Counted from the first letter of the stretch, positions 1 through 5,621 are shown. The stretch is DNA of 5,621 nt from an uncultured Eubacteriales bacterium (GCA_934444695.1 CAKSDF010000129.1:1-5621); one strand, 5' to 3'. Made by a program: numbers and translations. The notes: generated by a model from the sequence alone, not told the origin.

Positions 1-414
1 GGCCACAAACACATTGCAAAGGGGAATAAGCTCGGCCGCCGCTGCAACCGCCTTTGCTTCTTTGTCGATGAGAAGAATGTTGAGCTTTCGTTTGTTTTGA
101 GCCCTTTTAAGAACACGCTTTAAAAAGTTGAGCAGCAAGCGTGCCTTTATCTCACAGGCCTCGGTTATAAAATTTTCTCCTTCAAAAAGCTCTGTCGGAA
201 AATTTTTTGAGGGGACAATGGATGCTCGCCTGTCCACCGTCGAAAAAAACATCTTTTTTAGCTTGGATTTGCGGGCTTTAGGAAAATATATTTCCAAATA
301 AGAAATATCTTCTATGGTCTTTTGAAAAACGAGCGGCTTTTTACGGTGAAAAATTGCCTTAAATAGGTTTTTTATGCCCTTTTTCGGACAAATAATATCT
401 AAGAAAAGCAGCAT
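1..414 (-). CDS. Hypothetical protein, N-terminal part (138 codons, truncated by window edge)
   Basis: I do not recognise this protein. An open frame reads leftward from an ATG at 414 to the window edge without a stop, so its C-terminus lies outside. The start is supported by a GGGAG ribosome binding site (reading on the minus strand from about 426 to 422), about 7 nt upstream. The protein begins MLLFLDIICPKKGIKNLFKA and is rich in lysine, arginine and phenylalanine. Residues 45-58 and 99-111 are strongly basic. Residues 111-117 (LNILLID) look like a beta strand, followed by an alanine-rich helix-like stretch (KEAKAVAAAAELI) and another strand (CNVFVA), a pattern compatible with a Rossmann-like alpha/beta fold, but no cofactor motif is visible. 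There is no signal peptide or clear membrane segment. Base composition is clearly more AT-rich than the neighbouring glycolytic genes. It is transcribed divergently from pgk. The frame and start are fairly secure; the function is unknown. Confidence 0.72.
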   Translation of the reverse strand, partial: MLLFLDIICPKKGIKNLFKAIFHRKKPLVFQKTIEDISYLEIYFPKARKSKLKKMFFSTVDRRASIVPSKNFPTELFEGENFITEACEIKARLLLNFLKRVLKRAQNKRKLNILLIDKEAKAVAAAAELIPLCNVFVA

Positions 415-448
415 TTTAATCTCCCTGTTATTATTTTAACAAAAACAC

Positions 449-477
449 TTGAAAATCAGGCAAAAATATACTATACT
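449..477 (+). promoter_or_regulatory. Sigma-A-type promoter of the pgk operon
   Basis: TTGAAA (449-454) and TATACT (472-477) are separated by exactly 17 nt, each matching the vegetative sigma consensus at five of six positions. A second TATACT at 467-472 gives a 12-nt spacer and is not credible. Transcription should start at about 483-485, giving a leader of roughly 140 nt before the pgk start codon. This is the only promoter-like sequence I see in front of pgk-tpiA-gpmI and the peptidase gene. No convincing CcpA (cre) box or CggR-type operator is visible around it. Confidence 0.7.
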
Positions 478-493
478 GATGTGTGGCTGTGCA
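465..493 (-). promoter_or_regulatory. Candidate minus-strand promoter for the divergent hypothetical gene
   Basis: Read on the minus strand, TGCACA (493-488) is separated by 17 nt from TATATT (470-465). These match the sigma-A consensus at four of six and five of six positions. Transcription would begin near 458 and leave a leader of about 44 nt before the ATG at 414. The -35 match is weak, and an AT-rich region yields such hits by chance, so this is only a candidate. It overlaps the pgk promoter on the other strand. Confidence 0.3.
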
Positions 494-513
494 GACGGTC
501 GTTTTTGTGTTGC

Positions 514-582
514 ACCGGATGGGTACAAAATGCCCTGAGAGGGGGCCGATTTCAGGTCAAAACCCATTTGCCTCTATCCGGT
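514..582 (+). promoter_or_regulatory. Structured 5' leader of pgk (inverted repeats; class unknown)
   Basis: The untranslated leader contains a perfect 7-bp pairing between ACCGGAT (514-520) and ATCCGGT (576-582). Stacked directly inside it, GGGT (521-524) can pair with ACCC (562-565), leaving a 10-nt bulge at 566-575; ATGGGT/ACCCAT (519-524/562-567) is an alternative register. The apical part offers competing hairpins, GCCC (532-535) with GGGC (543-546), or CCTGA (534-538) with TCAGG (552-556). No U-tract follows and the pgk ribosome binding site is left free, so a classic attenuator is not evident. I cannot match it to a riboswitch class. It may be a regulatory or stabilising element, or chance pairing. 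The pairings are visible; the role is inference. Confidence 0.35.
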
Positions 583-626
583 ACAATATTCAATACATTA
601 ATAATTATATTTTGGAGGATATTTTT

Positions 627-1820
627 ATGAACGCACTCAACAAAAAAACCATCGAAGACATTGATGTCAAAGGCAAGCGCGTGCTTGTACGCTGCGACTT
701 CAACGTGCCCCTTAAGGACGGGGTCATCACCAACGACAAGAGAATTGTCGAAAGCCTTCCCACCATTAAATACATTCTCGACAACGGCGGCAGAGCCGTG
801 CTTTGCTCTCATCTCGGCCGTCCCAAGGGAACCTTCAATATGGATTATTCTCTCGCCCCTGTGGCAAAGAGACTTTCCGAGCTGCTTGGCAAAGATGTAA
901 AGCTTGCTTCCGATGTTGTGGGAGAAAGCGCAAAGAAGCTTTCGGCCGAGCTTAAAGACGGCGAAGCTATGCTCATCGAAAATGTGCGTTTCCATTCGGA
1001 AGAAGAAAAGAACGATCCCGAGTTTGCAAAAAAGCTTGCCTCTCTTGCCGATATTTACTGCAACGACGCTTTCGGAACCGCTCACCGCGCACACGCTTCC
1101 ACAGCAGGCGTAGCTGCATATCTCCCTGCCGTTTGCGGATACCTTATTCAGAAGGAAATCAGCATTATGGGCGGTGCTCTTGAAAATCCCAAGCGTCCCT
1201 TTGTTGCCATTCTCGGCGGCGCCAAGGTTTCGGACAAGATCGGCGTTATAACCAACCTTCTCGATAAGGTCGATACCCTCATCATCGGCGGCGCTATGGC
1301 TTATACCTTCAAAAAGGCGGCCGGCGAATCCATCGGCACCTCCCTTTGCGAGGACGACAAGCTTGAGCTTGCCAATAACATTGTTAAGCTTGCCAAGGAA
1401 AAGGGCGTTAACCTTCTCTTGCCTCTCGACAGCCGCTGCGGAGACAAATACGATCCCGACTGCGATATGGTTGTTGCCAATGTAGAGGACGGAATTCCCG
1501 ACGGATATATGGGACTTGACATCGGACCCCGCTCGGAGAAGCTTTTTGCCGATGCAGTTAAAGATGCCGGCACCGCAGTGTGGAACGGACCTATGGGTGT
1601 TTCCGAGTGGCCCCGTTTTGCCAACGGAACCATTGCCGTTGCAAAGGCTCTTGCCGATTCTGATGCCATTTCCATCATCGGCGGCGGTGATTCTGCGGCT
1701 GCAGTCGTAAAGCTCGGATTTGCCGATAAAATGACCCACATTTCCACCGGCGGCGGTGCTTCTCTCGAATTCCTCGAGGGCAAGGAGCTTCCCGGTATTG
1801 CCGCTCTTAACGATAAATAA
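627..1820 (+). CDS. pgk: Phosphoglycerate kinase
   Basis: Cytosolic glycolytic enzyme that transfers phosphate between 1,3-bisphosphoglycerate and ADP, giving 3-phosphoglycerate and ATP (reversible). The 397-residue length is normal for bacterial PGK. The N-terminal domain has the family signature RVLVRCDFNVPL (18-29), the substrate loop SHLGRPKG (61-68), ENVRF (118-122) and TAHRAH (151-156). R22, D24, N26, H62, R65, R121 and R154 correspond to the usual 3-phosphoglycerate-binding residues. The C-terminal domain has LGGAKVSDK (196-204), the hinge-side WNGPMG (319-324), the nucleotide-binding GGGDS (352-356) and the terminal STGGGASLEFLEG (373-385). The start is the ATG at 627: GGAGG (614-618) lies 8 nt upstream. 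An in-frame GTG at 483 would coincide with the predicted transcription start, and the extra 48 residues do not resemble PGK. It is the first gene of the operon, 23 nt before tpiA. Confidence 0.98.
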   Translation: MNALNKKTIEDIDVKGKRVLVRCDFNVPLKDGVITNDKRIVESLPTIKYILDNGGRAVLCSHLGRPKGTFNMDYSLAPVAKRLSELLGKDVKLASDVVGESAKKLSAELKDGEAMLIENVRFHSEEEKNDPEFAKKLASLADIYCNDAFGTAHRAHASTAGVAAYLPAVCGYLIQKEISIMGGALENPKRPFVAILGGAKVSDKIGVITNLLDKVDTLIIGGAMAYTFKKAAGESIGTSLCEDDKLELANNIVKLAKEKGVNLLLPLDSRCGDKYDPDCDMVVANVEDGIPDGYMGLDIGPRSEKLFADAVKDAGTAVWNGPMGVSEWPRFANGTIAVAKALADSDAISIIGGGDSAAAVVKLGFADKMTHISTGGGASLEFLEGKELPGIAALNDK

Positions 1821-1843
1821 TTCTTTTTAAGGAGTCCTTTTAA

Positions 1844-2611
1844 ATGAATAAAAAGCTCAGAAATGCCGTCATTGCCGGCAACTGGAAGATGAACAAAACT
1901 CCGGCCGAGGCCAAGGCTCTTATCGAAGAGGCAAAGCCCCTGCTTGAGAATGCCGACTGCGGCGTTATTATGTGCGTTCCTTTTGTGGATCTTTGCACCG
2001 CTCTCGAGGCAACAAAGGGCACAAATATCAAGATCGGCGCTCAGAACTGCCACTTTGAAAAATCCGGTGCATTTACCGGTGAGATCTCGGCTCTCATGCT
2101 TAAGGAAATGGGCGTTGAATATGTAATCCTCGGACACAGCGAGCGCCGCACCTATTTCGGCGACACCGACGAGACGGTAGCAAAGCGTCTTAAAGCCGCT
2201 CTCGAAAACGGCCTTAAGGGAATCCTTTGCGTCGGCGAATACAAGGAGCAGCGCGAGCAGGGCATTACCGCAGAGCTTGTGGCAATGCAGGTCAAGATCG
2301 CTCTTGGCGGACTTTCGGCCGAGCAGGTTAAAAATGTTATCATTGCATACGAGCCCATTTGGGCCATCGGTACCGGCCTTACCGCCACCGCCGACCAGGC
2401 CGATGAGGTCTGCAAGATCATCCGAGACACTGTTGCCGGTCTTTACGGCAAGGAGATCGCCGACGGTATGACCATTCAGTACGGCGGATCCATGAACGCT
2501 AAAAATGCTGCCGAGCTTCTTTCTAAGGAAAATGTAGACGGCGGACTTATCGGCGGAGCTTCCCTTAAAGCTCCCGACTTTGCAGCTATTGTTGAAGCCG
2601 CTTCAAAGTAA
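1844..2611 (+). CDS. tpiA: Triosephosphate isomerase
   Basis: Interconverts dihydroxyacetone phosphate and glyceraldehyde 3-phosphate in the cytosol. The 255-residue protein is a complete TIM barrel. AGNWKMN (11-17) carries the catalytic N13 and K15, GHSERR (97-102) the electrophile H98, and the signature AYEPIWAIGTG (168-178) the catalytic base E170 and the mobile phosphate-gripping loop. YGGS (213-216) and GLIGGASL (234-241) provide the remaining phosphate-binding backbone. Dimer-interface residues around QNCHFEKSGAFTGE (67-80) are typical. The ATG at 1844 is preceded by AAGGAG (1829-1834) at 9 nt. It lies 23 nt after pgk and 12 nt before gpmI, with no promoter or terminator in either gap, so cotranscription is expected. 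No anomaly seen. Confidence 0.98.
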   Translation: MNKKLRNAVIAGNWKMNKTPAEAKALIEEAKPLLENADCGVIMCVPFVDLCTALEATKGTNIKIGAQNCHFEKSGAFTGEISALMLKEMGVEYVILGHSERRTYFGDTDETVAKRLKAALENGLKGILCVGEYKEQREQGITAELVAMQVKIALGGLSAEQVKNVIIAYEPIWAIGTGLTATADQADEVCKIIRDTVAGLYGKEIADGMTIQYGGSMNAKNAAELLSKENVDGGLIGGASLKAPDFAAIVEAASK

Positions 2612-2623
2612 AGAGGTGCAACT

Positions 2624-4156
2624 ATGAAAAAACCTGTTGTTTTAACAATAATGGACGGTTTCGGAATAAATCCCAACCATAAAAACAATGCCATTTATTC
2701 GGCCAAGACCCCTAATCTCGACAAATTTGTCGAAATGTATCCCCACACTCAGATCGGCGCATCGGGTATGGATGTCGGCCTTCCCGACGGACAGATGGGC
2801 AACAGTGAGGTAGGACATACCAATATCGGCGCAGGCCGCGTTGTTTATCAGGAGCTTACCCGCATAACCAAATCGATCTCCGACGGCGATTTCTTTGAAA
2901 ATCCCGTGCTTGTGGGCGCAATGGACAACTGCATCGAAAAGGGTACCACCCTTCATCTTGCCGGCCTTCTTTCGGACGGCGGCGTGCATAGCCACAACAC
3001 CCACCTTTGGGGACTGCTTGAGCTTGCCAAGAAAAAGGGCGTTAAAAATGTGTGCGTTCACGCCCTGCTTGACGGCCGCGATGTTCCTCCCGCCTCGGGT
3101 ATAGAATATGTTAAGGAAGCATATAAAAAGCTTGAGGAGATAGGCATAGGCCGCCTTGCAACAATTGCCGGCCGTTACTACGGAATGGACAGAGATACCC
3201 AGTGGGGAAGGGTCCAAAAGGCATATAACGCCATTGCAAAGGGCGAGGGACTTAAATTCGATTGCGCCGTTGAGGCTCTCGAAAAATCCTATGCCACAAA
3301 GGACGAGGACGGCAAGTTCATTACCGATGAGTTTGTTGTTCCCACCGTTATCGGCGATTACAGCGGAATAAACAAGGACGATTCCTTCATTTTCTTCAAC
3401 TTCCGCCCCGACCGCGCGCGAGAGATAACCCGTGCATTTGTCGATCCCGAGTTTAAGGGCTTTGAGCGGGAAATGATCCCTCTCTATTATGTTTGTATGA
3501 CCGAGTACGACGCCACAATGCCTAATGTAAAGGTCGCTTTTGCTCCCGAAGAGCTTAAAATGACCATGGGCGAGACCCTTTCAAAGGCCGGACGTACCCA
3601 GCTTCGCATTGCCGAGACCACCAAGTATGCCCATGTGACATTCTTCTTCAACGGCGGCGAGGAGGTCAAGTTCGACGGCGAGGACAGAATCCTTATCCCC
3701 ACTCCCGATGTCTCGACCTTCGACCTTAAACCCGAGATGAGCGCATATCCCGTTTGCGACGCCGTTTGCGAGGCCATCGAAAGCGGAAAGTACGATGTGG
3801 TCATTCTCAATTTTGCCAACTGCGATATGGTCGGACACACCGGCATTTTCGACGCGGCCGTAAAGGCTGTGGAAACAGTGGACGAGTGCGTCGGACGGGT
3901 GGTTAACTCCACCCTTAAAATGGGCGGCGTGACTCTTATAACCGCCGACCACGGCAACGCCGACTGTATGGCTTCCGACGACGGAACCCCCTTCACCGCT
4001 CATACCACCAATCCCGTTCCCTTTATCGTTTGCGGCTACGGTGATTGCAAACTGCGCGAGGGCGGCCGTCTTGCCGATATATCTCCCACAATGCTTAAAA
4101 TCCTCGGTATAAAACAGCCCGAGGAAATGACAGGAGAGAGTATCATTGTCGACTAA
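2624..4156 (+). CDS. gpmI: 2,3-bisphosphoglycerate-independent phosphoglycerate mutase
   Basis: Interconverts 3-phosphoglycerate and 2-phosphoglycerate through a phosphoserine intermediate, using two divalent metals (normally Mn2+). It belongs to the alkaline phosphatase superfamily and is unrelated to the cofactor-dependent GpmA type. Its 510 residues match the usual length. The first metal-binding aspartate is in MDGFG (10-14). The nucleophile S61 lies in GQMGNSEVGH (56-65). The inserted phosphotransferase domain shows VHSH (121-124), LLDGRD (148-153), AGRYYGMDRD (182-191) and NFRPDRARE (259-267). Back in the phosphatase domain are ETTKYAHVT (331-339, K334), NCDMVGHTG (399-407, metal ligands D401 and H405), ADHGNAD (441-447, D442 and H443) and TAHT (458-461, H460). 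All expected metal ligands are present. The ATG at 2624 has an AGAGGTG-type site 12 to 6 nt upstream, just after the tpiA stop. Its last 11 nt overlap the next gene. Confidence 0.98.
   Translation: MKKPVVLTIMDGFGINPNHKNNAIYSAKTPNLDKFVEMYPHTQIGASGMDVGLPDGQMGNSEVGHTNIGAGRVVYQELTRITKSISDGDFFENPVLVGAMDNCIEKGTTLHLAGLLSDGGVHSHNTHLWGLLELAKKKGVKNVCVHALLDGRDVPPASGIEYVKEAYKKLEEIGIGRLATIAGRYYGMDRDTQWGRVQKAYNAIAKGEGLKFDCAVEALEKSYATKDEDGKFITDEFVVPTVIGDYSGINKDDSFIFFNFRPDRAREITRAFVDPEFKGFEREMIPLYYVCMTEYDATMPNVKVAFAPEELKMTMGETLSKAGRTQLRIAETTKYAHVTFFFNGGEEVKFDGEDRILIPTPDVSTFDLKPEMSAYPVCDAVCEAIESGKYDVVILNFANCDMVGHTGIFDAAVKAVETVDECVGRVVNSTLKMGGVTLITADHGNADCMASDDGTPFTAHTTNPVPFIVCGYGDCKLREGGRLADISPTMLKILGIKQPEEMTGESIIVD
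4132..4148 (+). promoter_or_regulatory. Ribosome binding site and TTG start inside the end of gpmI
   Basis: AGGAG (4132-4136) lies inside the last codons of gpmI, 9 nt before a TTG at 4146. This placement favours the TTG over the first in-frame ATG (4188), which has only an A-rich sequence ahead of it and would remove the positively charged residues that precede the membrane anchor. The overlap with the gpmI stop at 4154-4156 suggests translational coupling by terminating ribosomes. Confidence 0.65.
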
Positions 4157-5108
4157 AAGAAAAACCAAAAAGAAAAGCGACGAAAAAATGTGGATATATG
4201 CCGTTATCGCCGTTGTGACCGTGCTTGTGGTTTTCGCCCTTATAAAAATTCTCGGAAGAAAACCGCAAACCGTCGATCCGGCAGACTCTTCGGACGTCAG
4301 CCTGGCGGTATCGGTGGCCACTCAGGAGCAAAGCGATGCTTCCGATGGGACCGAGTCTTCCGCTGAGAGCACCGCCGAAAGCACCGAGTCTAAGGATGAA
4401 GCATCGGTTGCTCAAAGCGGCGGACAAAGCTCGGGCGGACAGCAGAGCGGCAGCGGCTCAGGGGGCAGCTCTTCTCAAAGCTCCTCGTCGTCAAAATTAG
4501 GCGGCGATTACATCAACTATACCGTTTCGGGTGCGGCCGAGGCCGACCAGTGGTATCTTCAGATAGCAAGCGTGGCTCATCCGCTGCCCGAAGGGTTTGT
4601 TCAGCCGTCCACAACCACCATTGACAGTGCGGGCAGAGAAATCGACAGCCGCATTGTCGGCGCATATAAGGATCTTGTGAACGCCGCAAAGGCAGACGGA
4701 TTAAACATTTATCCTATTTCCGCATTCCGTCCCCACAGCACTCAGGTTTCGCTCTTCAACAACAGGGTCGAGCGGGCCAGAAACGACGGCTATGCCGATC
4801 CCGAGGCCGAGGCCGCACGTCATGTGGCGAAGCCGGGAACAAGCGAACACGAGCTTGGTCTTGCAATTGATTTTAACAGCGTGGACGAAAGCTACTTCCG
4901 CAACACGGCCGAGGCTAAGTGGCTTGCCGCTCATTGTGCCGAATACGGATTTGTCATTCGTTATCCCGAGGACAAGGAATCGGTGACCGGCATTATATAC
5001 GAGCCGTGGCACCTTCGCTTTGTTGGCGTTAAGCACGCAAAGCGTATGAACGAGCTTAATATGTGCCTCGAAGAATACTGCGAGTACATAAAATCGGGAA
5101 ATAGCTGA
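4146..5108 (+). CDS. Membrane-anchored zinc D-alanyl-D-alanine carboxypeptidase (peptidase M15B, VanY-like)
   Basis: Predicted cell-wall enzyme that removes the terminal D-alanine from peptidoglycan stem peptides, acting outside the membrane. From the TTG start it has 320 residues. A basic cytoplasmic tail (about 1-14) is followed by one membrane segment (about 16-36) with no lipobox, so it should stay anchored. A low-complexity spacer rich in Ser, Gly, Gln and acidic residues (about 45-116) includes the tandem AESTAEST. The catalytic domain (about 120-310) has SAFRP (192-196) and the M15 motif SEHELGLAID (233-242) with zinc ligands H235 and D242. It also has EPWHLRFVG (286-294) with catalytic E286 and zinc ligand H289. 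These residues are all present. It resembles housekeeping VanY/DacB-like proteins; nothing nearby (no vanHAX or vanRS) points to vancomycin resistance. It overlaps gpmI by 11 nt. L,D-carboxypeptidase activity, as in LdcB relatives, is an alternative that sequence alone cannot exclude. Confidence 0.9.
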   Translation: MSTKRKTKKKSDEKMWIYAVIAVVTVLVVFALIKILGRKPQTVDPADSSDVSLAVSVATQEQSDASDGTESSAESTAESTESKDEASVAQSGGQSSGGQQSGSGSGGSSSQSSSSSKLGGDYINYTVSGAAEADQWYLQIASVAHPLPEGFVQPSTTTIDSAGREIDSRIVGAYKDLVNAAKADGLNIYPISAFRPHSTQVSLFNNRVERARNDGYADPEAEAARHVAKPGTSEHELGLAIDFNSVDESYFRNTAEAKWLAAHCAEYGFVIRYPEDKESVTGIIYEPWHLRFVGVKHAKRMNELNMCLEEYCEYIKSGNS

Positions 5109-5110
5109 AA

Positions 5111-5136
5111 AACGGTTTAAAAATCGTTGACTTTTT
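5111..5136 (+). terminator. Weak candidate intrinsic terminator of the pgk operon
   Basis: Immediately after the peptidase stop codon, AACGGTT (5111-5117) can pair with AATCGTT (5122-5128), with one G-U wobble, around a 4-nt loop. GACTTTTT (5129-5136) follows. The stem is short and AT-rich and the U-tract is short, so termination would be inefficient. The 3' arm and tract overlap the -35 element of the secD promoter. Position supports the call; stem strength does not. Some read-through into secD is likely if this is the only terminator. Confidence 0.3.
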
Positions 5137-5155
5137 GGTCAAAAAGAGGTATAAT
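5127..5155 (+). promoter_or_regulatory. Strong sigma-A-type promoter of secD
   Basis: TTGACT (5127-5132) and a perfect TATAAT (5150-5155) are separated by exactly 17 nt, matching the vegetative consensus at eleven of twelve positions. The start site should lie near 5162, giving a secD leader of about 113 nt. An inverted repeat, TTGAC (5127-5131) with GTCAA (5138-5142), covers the -35 box and part of the spacer. It could be an operator half-site pair, but is short enough to be chance. Confidence 0.78.
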
Positions 5156-5170
5156 TTCTATTATATAGAG

Positions 5171-5240
5171 TCTTGAATTGTCTGTTGTGCCCATTTGGCG
5201 CGGAAAAGGCCTTTAAAAAGGGCGAAAAGGCGGATCAAGA
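5171..5240 (+). promoter_or_regulatory. Possible structured 5' leader of secD
   Basis: Between the predicted start site and secD, TCTTGA (5171-5176) can pair perfectly with TCAAGA (5235-5240), closing an enclosed stretch of about 58 nt. Inside it GCCTTT (5209-5214) pairs with AAGGGC (5218-5223) around a 3-nt loop, with one wobble. GCCC (5189-5192) competes for GGGC (5220-5223). The leader is purine-rich after this and leaves the secD ribosome binding site (5262-5267) unpaired. I know no riboswitch that fits. It may be a regulatory leader or coincidental pairing. Confidence 0.25.
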
Positions 5241-5274
5241 AATTCTGTAAAGTCAAAAACTGGAGGGAACGCCA

Positions 5275-5621
5275 ATGAAACGCTCAGGTAAGGTTACCTT
5301 TGTCGTCGTTGCACTTCTGATATTTGCGTTCGCCTATGTCTCGTTCTTCGGAGTGAGCAACTACTACGGCGACACAAAGCACATCATCTTTAAAGGCACC
5401 GATGACATTAGGTGGGGTATCGACATCCAGGGTGGTGTTGAGACCATTTTCACGCCTGATGTAGCGGAAGATGAAGTTTCGGGAATAACAGCCGCAGATA
5501 TGACGGCCGCCGAAACCATCATAACAAACCGTTTGGTAAACAAAAATATCACCAACTACGAAATCTACACCGACAACGAAAATCATCAGATAATCGTTCG
5601 TTTTCCGTGGCAATCGGACAA
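5275..5621 (+). CDS. secD: Protein translocase subunit SecD, N-terminal part (possibly SecDF fusion; truncated by window edge)
   Basis: SecD is a membrane component of the Sec translocon that, with SecF, uses the proton motive force to help pull secreted proteins across the membrane. The 115 codons present include a basic start (MKRSGK), the first transmembrane segment (about 7-26) and the start of the extracytoplasmic P1 region. The hallmark is RWGIDIQGGVE (46-56), matching the conserved G-[LI]-D-[LI]-x-G-G motif of SecD. It is followed by the typical helix ending in ITNRLVN (83-89), the equivalent of the conserved region with R-(L/V)-N, and a strand IIVRFPW (106-112). The ATG at 5275 has GGAGGG (5262-5267) 7 nt upstream. 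The C-terminus is outside the window, so it cannot be seen whether SecF is fused, as in many Clostridia, or separate. Confidence 0.9.
   Translation, partial: MKRSGKVTFVVVALLIFAFAYVSFFGVSNYYGDTKHIIFKGTDDIRWGIDIQGGVETIFTPDVAEDEVSGITAADMTAAETIITNRLVNKNITNYEIYTDNENHQIIVRFPWQSD

Noticed and set aside
532..570. CTGAGA-containing stretch in the pgk leader as a TPP riboswitch
   Set aside because: The hexamer resembles part of the thi box, but the other conserved blocks (such as ACCTGAT and the following conserved loop) are absent, and pgk is not a thiamine gene.
483..626. N-terminal extension of PGK from an in-frame GTG at 483
   Set aside because: The GTG coincides with the predicted transcription start and has no ribosome binding site. 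The 48 extra residues are unlike PGK, while the ATG at 627 has GGAGG at ideal spacing and gives a family-typical length.
552..1739. Long open frame antisense to pgk (395 codons)
   Set aside because: It mirrors pgk almost exactly, shows no recognisable domain, and arises from the codon bias of the highly expressed sense gene. The same applies to the antisense frames over tpiA, gpmI and the peptidase.
4146..5108. Vancomycin resistance gene vanY
   Set aside because: The zinc peptidase domain is shared by many housekeeping carboxypeptidases, and no vanHAX, vanRS or mobile element lies in the window.
5127..5142. Transcription factor operator TTGAC-N6-GTCAA
   Set aside because: The arms are 5 bp and one is the -35 consensus itself, so the palindrome is easily explained by chance. 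It was not listed as a separate operator.
5171..5240. Known small RNA such as SRP RNA or a catalogued riboswitch upstream of secD
   Set aside because: None of the characteristic conserved motifs (for example the SRP GGAAG/AGCA asymmetric loop) is present, and only generic pairing can be seen.

Overview
The window looks like chromosomal DNA of a low-to-mid GC Gram-positive bacterium of the class Clostridia, most likely an Oscillospiraceae/Ruminococcaceae-type gut anaerobe. This is inference, from strong GGAGG-type ribosome binding sites, sigma-A-like promoters with 17-bp spacers, the pgk-tpiA-gpmI gene order, a membrane-anchored VanY-type carboxypeptidase, and a SecD of the clostridial form. 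Genus cannot be fixed from sequence alone.

Layout. Positions 1-414 (minus strand) hold the first 138 codons of a lysine-rich, AT-rich gene of unknown function that runs off the left edge. Positions 415-626 are a divergent intergenic region. It holds a good promoter for pgk, a weaker overlapping candidate promoter for the minus-strand gene, and a roughly 140-nt pgk leader with an inverted-repeat structure. From 627 to 5108 there is one tightly packed plus-strand transcription unit: pgk (phosphoglycerate kinase), tpiA (triosephosphate isomerase), gpmI (cofactor-independent phosphoglycerate mutase) and a gene for a zinc D,D-carboxypeptidase. The gaps are 23 nt, 12 nt and an 11-nt overlap. A weak candidate terminator follows, merging into a near-consensus promoter for secD. 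The secD gene starts at 5275 after a roughly 110-nt leader and runs off the right edge.

Function. pgk, tpiA and gpmI cover part of the triose-phosphate section of glycolysis: DHAP/GAP interconversion, 1,3-bisphosphoglycerate to 3-phosphoglycerate with ATP formation, and 3-phosphoglycerate to 2-phosphoglycerate. Neither gapA nor eno, frequent partners in Firmicutes, is adjacent. The place after gpmI is taken by a cell-wall peptidase gene that appears translationally coupled to it. secD is a separate unit for protein export.

All catalytic residues checked in the complete genes are present, and no frameshifts, mobile elements, tRNAs, rRNAs or CRISPR arrays were seen. I found no convincing novel system. 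The points worth a second look are the uncharacterised divergent gene, the two leader RNAs, the overlapping divergent promoters, and the glycolysis/cell-wall coupling.
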